A DNA stretch of 19,294 bases from Desulfobacteraceae bacterium (GCA_007136525.1 SLGU01000253.1:1-19294); one strand, 5' to 3'; counted from the first letter of the stretch, positions 8,639 through 15,464 are shown. The notes: generated by a model from the letters alone, not told the origin. Made by a program: numbers and translations.

Positions 8639-8821
8639 TTATTGACCATCGCTTTCGGGGGCGTCGCCGGCCCCTTTTTTCCGGACCGTTTTTTCCACCG
8701 CGTCATATATTTTCTGAAAATGTTCGTGGAAGGTCGAGGGGGTTACGGTCCTTATTTCAATGAACTTGACGACGATTTCCTTGGCTGCTTTCAATATCAT
8801 TTCATCTGTTTTTGAATGCAT
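8639..8821 (-). CDS. Small conserved-looking protein of unknown function (60 aa)
   Basis: A protein of 60 residues, convergent with polA. The ATG at 8821 has a good ribosome site (AAAGGGG on the minus strand, six bases upstream), which favours a real gene. The first 48 residues look like a compact helical domain (AAKEIVVKFIEIRTVTPSTF, then HFQKIYDAVEKTV); the last 12 are polar and probably disordered. The pattern of a helix, a short turn with V-P-S, then a helix ending in IY..V faintly resembles the N-terminal part of MucR/Ros regulators, but there is no zinc finger and I do not assign a function. There is no signal peptide and no cysteine. Its 3' end contains, on the opposite strand, the probable polA terminator. 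Confidence 0.6.
   Translation of the reverse strand: MHSKTDEMILKAAKEIVVKFIEIRTVTPSTFHEHFQKIYDAVEKTVRKKGAGDAPESDGQ
8658..8680 (+). terminator. Probable rho-independent terminator of polA
   Basis: GGGGC (8658-8662), a 7-nt loop, GCCCC (8670-8674) and then six T (8675-8680). It lies 38 nt after the polA stop and inside the 3' coding end of the convergent 60-residue gene, where the same bases encode part of its polar tail. Confidence 0.5.
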
Positions 8822-8936
8822 TTGACACCCCTTTGCGTTTGAGTGATCCTATCCGGGTTTTTCCCGGCCTGTGCATATTCATGGGGGTGATATAACAGAT
8901 CGCCGGTGCCGTTCGCAACTGATTCCAACAGATTTC

Positions 8937-8965
8937 TTGACGAAAACAGCGCTGCAGCCTATAAT
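8937..8965 (+). promoter_or_regulatory. Strong sigma70-like promoter for map
   Basis: TTGACG (8937-8942), a 17-nt spacer and a perfect TATAAT (8960-8965) put transcription start near 8972. This rules out the upstream ATG at 8871 as the start of map for transcripts from this promoter. A short palindrome, CCGGG-TTTTT-CCCGG (8853-8867), lies upstream in the same divergent region; its role is unknown. Confidence 0.65.
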
Positions 8966-9089
8966 TTTACCTTATTATGCAGCAGCAGCCGGCAAACGGT
9001 TTGCAAGAATGGGGATTATGGGTCGAATCAATCTTTTTCAGCCGGAAAAAGGGGATTTGCCATCAGCGTCTTTGGGGGAATATCTTGGC

Positions 9090-10004
9090 ATGTTGAAAAA
9101 TGAATGGAAAAATGTCGGTCGCAACGAGTTGTGTCCCTGCGGGAGCGGCCTGAAATATAAAAAATGCTGCCTGAAAAAAGAAAGCCCGGCGGCCATCGAT
9201 TACAAGCGCTACTACAAGCAGAAATACGATATCGATTTAAAGGCACCCGAAGAGGTCGAAAAAATAAGAGCGGCCGGCCGTCTCGTGGTAACGGGTCTTG
9301 ACCGGGTGGCGGCCATGCTTGCCCCGGGTGTGACCACAAACGATATCGACCTGCTGGTTCAACGGATCGCCCGGGACCACGGCGCGATCTGCGCGCCCTA
9401 TAATTACCGGGGGTTCCCCGGGAGCGTCTGCACATCGGTCAATGAGGTGATATGCCATGGCATTCCGGGAGAATATGACCTGAAAGACGGCGATATCATC
9501 AATGTCGATATCACTTACGTGATAGACGGCTATTACGCCGATGCCAGCAAAACCTTTTTTATTGGAAGCCCCTCTGGGGAAGCCCGGCGGATTGTGTCGG
9601 TGACGGCGGAAAGCCTTCTTGCGGCAATGGAGATGCTCAAGCCCGAAAATACCATCGGCGATATCGGCTGGGCCATACAGAATTGTGCCGAAGGGCAGGG
9701 GTGTTCCGTGGTCCGGGAATTCGTGGGACACGGGCTGGGGACCAGTTTTCACGAGCCCCCGCAGGTGCCGCATTTCGGCCGGAAAGGACAGGGAATCACC
9801 CTTGTGCCCGGAATGGTTTTTACTGTTGAGCCCATGATCAACCTGGGCAGGCCCGAACTTTTTATCGCAGATGACGGGTGGACCGCCATTACGCGGGACG
9901 GGAAGCTTTCCGCTCAGTTTGAGCAGACGTTTCTGATCACGGAAGACGGATACGAAAGCCTTACCCCTTACGATCTGGCGCCTTTTGTCGGCAACCGGGC
10001 CTGA
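9090..10004 (+). CDS. map: Methionine aminopeptidase, type I, with N-terminal SEC-C zinc motif
   Basis: A protein of 304 residues from the ATG at 9090. It removes the initiator methionine from new proteins in the cytoplasm. The N-terminus has a SEC-C motif (NVGRNELCPCGSGLKYKKCC), a zinc-binding element also found at the C-terminus of SecA. The catalytic domain begins near residue 55. The five metal ligands are Asp140, Asp151, His214, Glu247 and Glu278, with exactly the spacing of E. coli MAP (97, 108, 171, 204, 235). The start is uncertain: ATG 9090 has GGGGGAA nine bases upstream and gives a normal SEC-C MAP, while in-frame ATGs at 9009 and 9018 are also downstream of the predicted transcription start but have poorer ribosome sites. 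The gene ends 18 nt from the convergent membrane-protein gene. Confidence 0.93.
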   Translation: MLKNEWKNVGRNELCPCGSGLKYKKCCLKKESPAAIDYKRYYKQKYDIDLKAPEEVEKIRAAGRLVVTGLDRVAAMLAPGVTTNDIDLLVQRIARDHGAICAPYNYRGFPGSVCTSVNEVICHGIPGEYDLKDGDIINVDITYVIDGYYADASKTFFIGSPSGEARRIVSVTAESLLAAMEMLKPENTIGDIGWAIQNCAEGQGCSVVREFVGHGLGTSFHEPPQVPHFGRKGQGITLVPGMVFTVEPMINLGRPELFIADDGWTAITRDGKLSAQFEQTFLITEDGYESLTPYDLAPFVGNRA

Positions 10005-10022
10005 TTCCCCCCAGACCGGCCC

Positions 10023-11864
10023 TCATCGGCCATACAGCTGTGCTTTTGTTTCCATGCGCGTTTTTTCAATGGCAGAAATGATTTCTTCCCTGAAAGCGGC
10101 CCGACTGTATCTTTCCTCGGCCATCAGCAGGGTTTTGTCCATGAGCAGCCCGGTCGCGATAGAACCCGCAATTCCGCCTGCCACGGCCCCTGCGACCGTC
10201 CCGCCCCCCGGCACGACCGACCCGAGGGCCGCCCCTGTTGCCGCACCTGCCGCACCGCCCCCGCTTTTACCGGCGGCCCTGGCACCCCCAAGCCGGGCCA
10301 CAGCCCTGGCGGACGCCTTGAACATCGATTTTCCGGCGGCATTTTTGACAATTTTTTTGCCGATGTATCCACCGGCGAGAAAACCGCCTCCGGAAGACGT
10401 GGACGCGGACAGCATGCGGAAGTCAAACCCGATAAAATCGCTGTGATCCAGCAGAGTGTCCATATAAAACGTCCGGGTCACGTCAAGTGCATCGCCCGGT
10501 TCATGAATCCGGTGTCGTTCAACCAGTCGCCGGGCGGCTTCCTGAAGCCGGATTTCGGTATCTGCGTGTTGTGCCAATAATAAATCCATCCGGGTACGGA
10601 CGGTTTCGAAATTCTCACGGGCCTTGAGGTGCTTTTCAAGCATGGCCGACAGGTGCGCTTCCGCTGACCCGCTGATCCAGTGGGCGATCCTGGCGTATTC
10701 GGCAAAAAGGCTGTAATACCAGTCGAGAAAGTCATCCACGCGCAGAATCATGTCGTCAAACGCCCGGTCGGTGGCGGCTTCCAGATCGTAAGCGGATGCC
10801 GCCAAATCACGCATCAGGTCTGTTTTATATGCCTCGATCTGGGTGATGGTGCCGGGTGCGACATAGATGTCGTCGATGCGTTCCGCATATTGCCGGGCTT
10901 TGTCCCGTGTTGCGGCATGATAATCCCCAATGCCGGGTTTTTCGGAAAAACGCGCTTCAAGATAAAAAAAAGCGGCTGCAAAAGACAGCAGAAATAAGGC
11001 GGCGGCGACGGTGTAGAATGCCCATTTGCGAGCCTCTCCGCCCGGTAAGGGGGGCGCAGGGTCCGGGGTCAAGGGGAGAACAATCCGTTTCAACTCCCCG
11101 GATGGCACCAGGCAGAAGGTCAGGATGTTGGCGGCATTGAAAAAGATCATATAACCCGTCAAAAACAGATGTGCCAGGGATGTCAGGGGCAGTTCCGAAT
11201 AGCCGGCCTGCATTGCGGCATATGCCCTGATGCCGCCGTAGATGGCCATCCATTCGGAGGCGCTTTTTGTCAAGGCGCTTTTGTCCCGGTATACAATCAT
11301 TTCTTCATGGGCGGAAATGGCGGATTCGAGATTTTCGTAGCGGGGCACCGGCATATCCAGGCCGTAAGTGGAGAAAGCAAAAATTGCCAGCATGATCAGA
11401 GGCGTACACCATACTGCCAGGGATGCGGTCATGCTCGTGATCATGTAGGGTTTGATTTCTTTTGCCAGCAGGTGGTAAAATACCCGGTAGGTGGTGTAAA
11501 ATACAGGAATGACGGCAAGAAACAAAAGCCAGTCCATTGTGCTGAAAAACTGGAATCCAATCAGCATGAAAAAGGTGGTCACGACGGCATAAAACATCCA
11601 GAGCAGCAGCGGGATGAGGCGGCCCGAAAAGATCTTTGCAATGCGGCCGCGCCGTGTAAATATTTCTAGAAACCTGATTTTTCGGATCGTCGTCCGGTAA
11701 ACCCCGCCAATGGCGAGGGGAATGGCAAGCAGAAAAATCGCCACCGGGACAAGCCATGGACCACGGGAAGCAATGAGGTCGTTGAGAAAAAATGCCGCTG
11801 CAACCCATGCGGATGCCTTTAGAAGGTATATTGAAAAAGATGTCGATGTTGGGCTATGGCTCAT
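10023..11864 (-). CDS. Membrane protein of unknown function with glycine-zipper C-terminus (613 aa)
   Basis: I do not recognise this family. About seven hydrophobic helices are visible, near residues 12-30, 37-56, 84-105, 110-130, 142-166, 228-253 and 281-302. Residues 167-227 form a polar loop (with RYENLESAISAHEEMIVYRD), and 255-280 a second loop rich in proline. Residues about 305-460 form a soluble, mostly helical, coiled-coil-like region. Residues 490-573 are very rich in Gly and Ala, with G-x-x-x-G spacing (GGGTVAGAVAGGIAGSIATG), a glycine zipper that could insert in or pack against a membrane. The last 35 residues are a charged helix. The ATG at 11864 lacks a Shine-Dalgarno sequence, so the start is uncertain. 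It is convergent with map and divergent from the Fur-FeoA gene, so context gives no function. Confidence 0.8.
   Translation of the reverse strand: MSHSPTSTSFSIYLLKASAWVAAAFFLNDLIASRGPWLVPVAIFLLAIPLAIGGVYRTTIRKIRFLEIFTRRGRIAKIFSGRLIPLLLWMFYAVVTTFFMLIGFQFFSTMDWLLFLAVIPVFYTTYRVFYHLLAKEIKPYMITSMTASLAVWCTPLIMLAIFAFSTYGLDMPVPRYENLESAISAHEEMIVYRDKSALTKSASEWMAIYGGIRAYAAMQAGYSELPLTSLAHLFLTGYMIFFNAANILTFCLVPSGELKRIVLPLTPDPAPPLPGGEARKWAFYTVAAALFLLSFAAAFFYLEARFSEKPGIGDYHAATRDKARQYAERIDDIYVAPGTITQIEAYKTDLMRDLAASAYDLEAATDRAFDDMILRVDDFLDWYYSLFAEYARIAHWISGSAEAHLSAMLEKHLKARENFETVRTRMDLLLAQHADTEIRLQEAARRLVERHRIHEPGDALDVTRTFYMDTLLDHSDFIGFDFRMLSASTSSGGGFLAGGYIGKKIVKNAAGKSMFKASARAVARLGGARAAGKSGGGAAGAATGAALGSVVPGGGTVAGAVAGGIAGSIATGLLMDKTLLMAEERYSRAAFREEIISAIEKTRMETKAQLYGR
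11025..11081 (-). repeat. Possible REP-like intergenic repeat captured inside a coding region
   Basis: On the minus strand this C/G-rich stretch codes for residues 262-280 of the 613-residue membrane protein, including PLTPDPAPPLPGGEA. Peptides of the form LTPDPSPP.GG are what the common CTCACCCC-type extragenic repeats give when translated. It falls in a loop between two membrane helices. The assignment rests on resemblance only. Confidence 0.35.
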
Positions 11865-11954
11865 GATTGAAGTTTTAATTCAGCAGGGGAAAAATTTCTT
11901 GAAGCCATCAAAAGTTCGGATTCCGGTTCATTCACCTGTTTGAATTCCGTTTTT

Positions 11955-12081
11955 CGAAATCGAAATCGAAATCGGTTTTTCAAATCCACAGAACCCGACA
12001 TCTTCCTTTTGAAATACGGCTACCACCAAGCTCTTCGTGTCCAGGTGATCTTTTCTTTCGATTGCGATACCGATTTCGATT
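11955..12081. repeat. CGAAAT triplet repeat and inverted partner
   Basis: Three tandem CGAAAT units (11955-11972) run into AATCGAAATCGG (11964-11975). The exact reverse complement, CCGATTTCGATT, occurs at 12070-12081. The two 12-bp arms enclose 94 nt, which also contains further GATT/CGAT-type repeats at 12056-12069. Confidence 0.7.
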
Positions 12082-12186
12082 ATACAACAAAAAGATTTGC
12101 AGCAAGACAATTTTGAGATGGGTTCCAATAAAATAAGAGCCTCCTTCCCTTGAAACGCAGGGCGTTTTGTATTATAAATGCCATTT

Positions 12187-12340
12187 TGACGACTTCGTAA
12201 AAGCCCAATATCTGCGTTGCGAGCAATCTTTGAAGAATCTCACGTACGTATAAGTACTATCAATTCTTCAAAAATTGCTCGCGCCTGGATCTTGAACTTT
12301 TTACAAAGCCGTCTGAAAGCGACTTTTTACGAGTTCATCA
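12187..12340. mobile_element. MITE-like palindromic repeat, copy 1 (long form)
   Basis: A 154-bp element without coding capacity. Its ends are imperfect inverted repeats: TGACGACTTCGTAAAAG (12187-12203) against the complement of 12324-12340 (TGATGAACTCGTAAAAA). Within it are an inner outer-arm pair (12188-12203 with 12298-12313) and a strong central hairpin, 12219-12238 with 12263-12282 (20 nt, one mismatch, 24-nt loop). A related, shorter copy in opposite orientation lies at 13286-13394. The right end falls 18 nt before the -10 hexamer of the Fur-FeoA gene. No transposase is present, so if mobile it would be non-autonomous. Confidence 0.75.
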
Positions 12341-12358
12341 TTTTGAAGGTGTTGTTTT

Positions 12359-12364
12359 TATAAT
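12359..12364 (+). promoter_or_regulatory. -10 hexamer upstream of the Fur-FeoA gene
   Basis: A perfect TATAAT at 12359-12364, 54 nt before the start codon. No good -35 is present: the 17-nt position falls on the outer end of the repeat element (12336-12341). A small hairpin, CGGGA-GGG-TCCCG (12367-12379), would lie at the start of the transcript. No recognisable Fur box overlaps it. Confidence 0.4.
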
Positions 12365-12417
12365 GGCGGGAGGGTCCCGTTCCTGTTGCATTTCTCCCTT
12401 TTTGGTGTGGAAAAGCC

Positions 12418-13107
12418 ATGAAACAGATTCATGCAATCGAACGCGAACAATTCGAAAAATTATTCCGGCAGGAAGCCATTGACCGATTAGAAGACCGGCT
12501 GGTCGTGCTGGACGCCTTTTTGCTGATTGAGGACCACGTCACCCCGGAAGACCTTGAAACCTATCTGGCCGCGCAGGGGTACGTGTTTACCCGTGAGTTT
12601 ATTGTTGAAACCCTCGAGTTGATGTGCCATTTCGGCTTTGCGCAGAAAAATCGCTTTGAAAACGGGGCGCAGTATTATGAACACAAGCATCTTGGGCAGC
12701 ACCATGACCACATGATATGTACCCGGTGCGGGTGCGTTGTCGAGTTTGAAAACAGGCAGCTCGAAGAGCTGCAGCGCCGGATCGCCCGGGATTACAGTTT
12801 CTATATGCTTCAGCACCGGATGGATATTTATGGCATTTGCGGCCGTTGCCAGTCCGAGAGAGCTAAAAAGATGCCGCTGGTCCTTGCGAAGCCCGGTGAG
12901 CGGCTGGTAATAAACAACATCATTGGCGGAAATGCCTCAAGGGTTCGCCTGATGAGCATGGGGCTCAGGATCGGCGATACAATCGAGATCCTTACCAATT
13001 CCGGAAAGGGGCAGATGGTTGTGGTCGCAGGCGACCAGCGCTATGTGCTTGGCAGGGGGCTTTCCCAGAAAATCATTGTCGAGCAGATCGTTCCGGCCAA
13101 TGAATGA
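12418..13107 (+). CDS. Fur-family regulator fused to a FeoA domain
   Basis: A protein of 229 residues with two parts. Residues 1 to about 150 are a Fur-family regulator: a winged helix (about 20-85), then the metal and dimer domain with HLGQHHDHMICTRCG and GICGRCQ. Cys101, Cys104, Cys141 and Cys144 form the usual structural zinc site, and the HHDH cluster fits the regulatory metal site. Residues 152-226 are a FeoA/SH3-like domain (LVLAKPGERLVINNIIGG, MGLRIGDTIEIL, VVVAGDQRYVLGRGLSQKI), normally a partner of the ferrous transporter FeoB or the C-terminus of DtxR. The position of the usual TVYR in the Fur recognition helix reads FIVE, so DNA specificity may differ. No feoB is adjacent. GTGGAAAAG precedes the ATG. 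A repeat element lies on each side of the gene. Confidence 0.88.
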   Translation: MKQIHAIEREQFEKLFRQEAIDRLEDRLVVLDAFLLIEDHVTPEDLETYLAAQGYVFTREFIVETLELMCHFGFAQKNRFENGAQYYEHKHLGQHHDHMICTRCGCVVEFENRQLEELQRRIARDYSFYMLQHRMDIYGICGRCQSERAKKMPLVLAKPGERLVINNIIGGNASRVRLMSMGLRIGDTIEILTNSGKGQMVVVAGDQRYVLGRGLSQKIIVEQIVPANE

Positions 13108-13135
13108 AGGCGGACACCTTCAATCAGTTTTTTTT
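13105..13135 (+). terminator. Weak rho-independent terminator after the Fur-FeoA gene
   Basis: TGAAGG (13105-13110, overlapping the stop codon) pairs with CCTTCA (13117-13122) around a 6-nt loop. Eight T follow at 13128-13135, after a 5-nt gap. The stem is short and the gap is not ideal. A second A/T-rich inverted pair, CAGAAAAA (13155-13162) with TTTTTCTG (13178-13185), follows closely. Confidence 0.4.
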
Positions 13136-13188
13136 ACAGAACCGACCTTTCCTGCAGAAAAAGCTGTTTTTTTGAAGTTTTTCTGTGG

Positions 13189-13217
13189 TTGACCCACTAT
13201 CCATTTTGGGGTATATC
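13189..13217 (+). promoter_or_regulatory. Possible sigma70 promoter for the RACo gene
   Basis: TTGACC (13189-13194) and TATATC (13212-13217) are separated by 17 nt. The transcript would have a leader of about 190 nt that contains all of the second palindromic repeat (13286-13394) just before the RACo ribosome site. Confidence 0.4.
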
Positions 13218-13285
13218 TCTTAATTCGGATTGAATTTTGAGCCCGCTGAATGCCGGCCGATCTTCACCGGTATTTGAATCAAACG

Positions 13286-13394
13286 AAATTTTGATGAACC
13301 GGTAATAGTCGAGATTAGACGACTTTGAAAAAAGGCCAAGATCAAAAATTGCGCGTAACGCAGATATTGGGCTTTTTACGGTGCCATCAAATTT
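13286..13394. mobile_element. MITE-like palindromic repeat, copy 2 (short form, opposite orientation)
   Basis: Ends are AAATTTTGATG (13286-13296) and CATCAAATTT (13385-13394), inverted to each other. The core reads GACGACTTTG (13318-13327), a CAAGATC stretch, then AACGCAGATATTGGGCTTTT (13357-13376). The last is the reverse complement of 12201-12220 in copy 1 apart from two flanking bases. The order TGATGAAC, GTAA-AGTCG, AGACG-CTTTG matches copy 1 read on the minus strand. The strong central hairpin of copy 1 is missing, so this looks like an internally deleted member. It ends 18 nt before the RACo start codon. Confidence 0.7.
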
Positions 13395-13412
13395 CCGCAA
13401 CAGGATGGAGAC

Positions 13413-15377
13413 ATGACACAATATAAGGTTACCTTTCTTCCCCATGAAAAACAGATCTCGGTCGATGGCGATACGCGACTGATCCGTGCGGCAATGGACA
13501 GCGGCGTGCATATCAACGCTTCCTGCGGCGGAGAGGGGGTGTGCGGCAAATGCCGGGTGATCGTCGAGTCCGGAGAGGTGGGCGATGGCGTTTCGGAAAT
13601 GCTGTCCGCCGAAGACCGGGAAAAGGGGTACCGCCTGGCATGCCTGGCAAAAGTGAAGAGCGACCTGACCGTGCGGATACCCACGGATTCGTTCATTGAT
13701 GCGCGTGTGCTGAACCTTCAGGCGACTGCCCGCAAAACAGCCCGGATCAAGGAACTCAACCTCGACGACCTCAAGGAAAAGGGTCTTTTTGTCCCGCCCG
13801 TTGAAAAGATTTATATTGAGCTGCCCCCCCCGACCGATGCGGACAATGTGGCCGATATCACCCGCCTGGTCGACTATTTGCGCAAGACGCACGGGGAGCA
13901 ACGGCTGGAATTCGACCTGTCGGTGATCCGCAAGGTGCCCGACGTCCTGAGGCAGGAGGATTTCAAGATAACCGTAACCATTGCCAGACCGGTCCGTGAA
14001 GATGGCAAGAACCGGATCATCAACATCCAGCCTGGAGACACCTCGGACCGGAATTATGCGTTGGCCGTGGATATCGGGACGACCACCGTATACGGAGAAA
14101 TCATTGATCTCAAGGCAGGCCGCGTGCTTGCCCAGTACGGCGATTTCAACAGCCAGATCAGCTACGGCGAGGATGTCATCAGCCGCATCGTCTATTCTGA
14201 AAAGCAAGGCGGGCTTGAAAAACTCAATGAGCTGGTAATGTCAACTGTCAACACGGTTATCGGCAAACTCCTGAAAAAATCGAAAATCGACCCCGATGAA
14301 GTATCCAACATCACCTTTGCCGGCAACACCACCATGACCCAGCTTTTCCTGAAAATCAAGTGCCACAATCTTCGACGCGCCCCCTACGTCCCTGCATCAT
14401 TGATCTATCCGCCCTTGAAACCCTCGGAAATCGGCCTTGATATGGGGGACCATGTGACGGTCCTGGTCTACCCGCAGGTGTCCAGCTATGTCGGGGGCGA
14501 TATCGTTTCGGGCATCATGGGTTCCGGCATGTACAATGATGAAGAGTTGACCCTTTACATCGATATCGGCACCAATGCCGAAGTGGTGATCGGCAACAAG
14601 GACTGGATGGTCTGTGCCGCCTGTTCGGCCGGCCCGGCATTTGAAGGCGGCGGCATCAAGCTCGGGATGCGCGCAACGGAAGGGGCTATCGAGGATTTTT
14701 CCATCGACCCGGTAACCCTTGAACCCATGAACGTCACCATCGGTAATGTCCGTCCCAAGGGGATCTGTGGCAGCGGCCTCATTATCATCGTGGCAACGCT
14801 TTTTGAAATGGGCATCCTGGACAACCGGGGGAAATTCAACCGGGATCTCGATACCGGCCGCATCCGTGAGAAAGACGGTGTGTACGAATATGTCCTTGCA
14901 TGGGCGGACATGTCGGGGACCGACCGGGACATCGTCTTGAACGAGATCGATATCGACAATCTTATACGGGCCAAAGGCGCCATATACAGCGGCTGCATGA
15001 CGCTGATTGCGGAAGTCGGCCTTTCCATCGGCGACATCAGCCGCATCATCCTTGCGGGTGGGTTCGGCAGCTACGTGGACCTGGAAAAATCCATGACCAT
15101 CGGCCTGCTTCCGGAAATCGACCCGGAAAAGGTTATTTTCGTCGGAAACGGTTCCCTCATGGGGGCCCGGATGAGTTCATTGACCAACCGGATACGCAGG
15201 GACGTCACCCAGACCATCAAGCGGATAACCAACTTTGAGCTTTCCGAAACCCAGTCGTTCATGGACAACTACATTGCGGCGCTTTTCCTCCCCCATACCG
15301 ACCAGAATCTTTTCCCGAAGCTCAGGGCCCGAATGGACCAACGGCGCAAGGACCTTGCGCAGCTGCCCCATGCCTGA
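13413..15377 (+). CDS. acsV: Reductive activator of corrinoid iron-sulfur protein (RACo / AcsV)
   Basis: A protein of 654 residues. The N-terminal domain is a [2Fe-2S] ferredoxin with ligands Cys38, Cys44, Cys47 and Cys77 (CGGEGVCGKC then LAC). A linker domain (about 95-215) leads to a large ATP-binding ASKHA-fold domain with AVDIGTTTVYGEI near residue 220, YIDIGTNAEVV near 384 and LAGGFGSYVDLEKS near 548. In the acetyl-CoA pathway this protein uses ATP to drive one electron uphill to the corrinoid iron-sulfur protein whenever its cobalt has been oxidised from Co(I) to Co(II). The same architecture serves methyltransferase corrinoid proteins (RamA, RACE), but the acsD and cooS neighbours favour the acetyl-CoA pathway role. 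The ribosome site GGATGGAG precedes the ATG. acsD follows after 220 nt with its own probable promoter. Confidence 0.93.
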   Translation: MTQYKVTFLPHEKQISVDGDTRLIRAAMDSGVHINASCGGEGVCGKCRVIVESGEVGDGVSEMLSAEDREKGYRLACLAKVKSDLTVRIPTDSFIDARVLNLQATARKTARIKELNLDDLKEKGLFVPPVEKIYIELPPPTDADNVADITRLVDYLRKTHGEQRLEFDLSVIRKVPDVLRQEDFKITVTIARPVREDGKNRIINIQPGDTSDRNYALAVDIGTTTVYGEIIDLKAGRVLAQYGDFNSQISYGEDVISRIVYSEKQGGLEKLNELVMSTVNTVIGKLLKKSKIDPDEVSNITFAGNTTMTQLFLKIKCHNLRRAPYVPASLIYPPLKPSEIGLDMGDHVTVLVYPQVSSYVGGDIVSGIMGSGMYNDEELTLYIDIGTNAEVVIGNKDWMVCAACSAGPAFEGGGIKLGMRATEGAIEDFSIDPVTLEPMNVTIGNVRPKGICGSGLIIIVATLFEMGILDNRGKFNRDLDTGRIREKDGVYEYVLAWADMSGTDRDIVLNEIDIDNLIRAKGAIYSGCMTLIAEVGLSIGDISRIILAGGFGSYVDLEKSMTIGLLPEIDPEKVIFVGNGSLMGARMSSLTNRIRRDVTQTIKRITNFELSETQSFMDNYIAALFLPHTDQNLFPKLRARMDQRRKDLAQLPHA

Positions 15378-15434
15378 CCCGTGGCCACCCGTGAGAAATT
15401 GTCCTTATTAAAAAGGATAATCGACCTATAATTA

Positions 15435-15464
15435 TTGACAAATTTTTTTTTTTTGATATTTATT
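15435..15464 (+). promoter_or_regulatory. Probable promoter upstream of acsD
   Basis: A perfect TTGACA (15435-15440) is followed by a T-rich spacer with an A/T -10 region; TTTATT (15459-15464, 18-nt spacer) is one candidate and TATTTA (15457-15462, 16-nt spacer) another. The 220-nt gap after RACo also holds a small TCCTT/AAGGA stem (15402-15417). The 12-T run in the spacer could instead belong to a terminator, but no strong hairpin precedes it. Confidence 0.45.

Larger units (their letters stand above)
11865..12417. other. 553-nt gene-poor region made of repeat remnants
   Basis: This is the divergent region between the 613-residue membrane protein and the Fur-FeoA gene. I find no convincing gene in it. 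It is AT-richer than the flanking coding DNA. It contains a CGAAAT simple repeat with an inverted partner (11955-12081), a stretch near 12020-12050 reminiscent of CTTCGTG-type degenerate repeats, and a palindromic MITE-like element (12187-12340). It ends with the Fur-FeoA promoter and leader. Confidence 0.7.

Noticed and set aside
11928..12128. 66-residue minus-strand frame as a gene
   Set aside because: It is built from simple CGAAAT-type repeats and has no family resemblance; it was treated as repeat remnant.
12187..12340. Structured non-coding RNA or tRNA-like gene
   Set aside because: The nested hairpin is explained by the inverted-repeat element; it has no tRNA arms or riboswitch-like conserved core that I recognise, and a related copy exists at 13286-13394.
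13197..14207. Minus-strand open frame of 336 codons opposite the 5' end of RACo
   Set aside because: It lies opposite a well-conserved ferredoxin and linker domain and runs through the repeat element; no protein family is recognisable.
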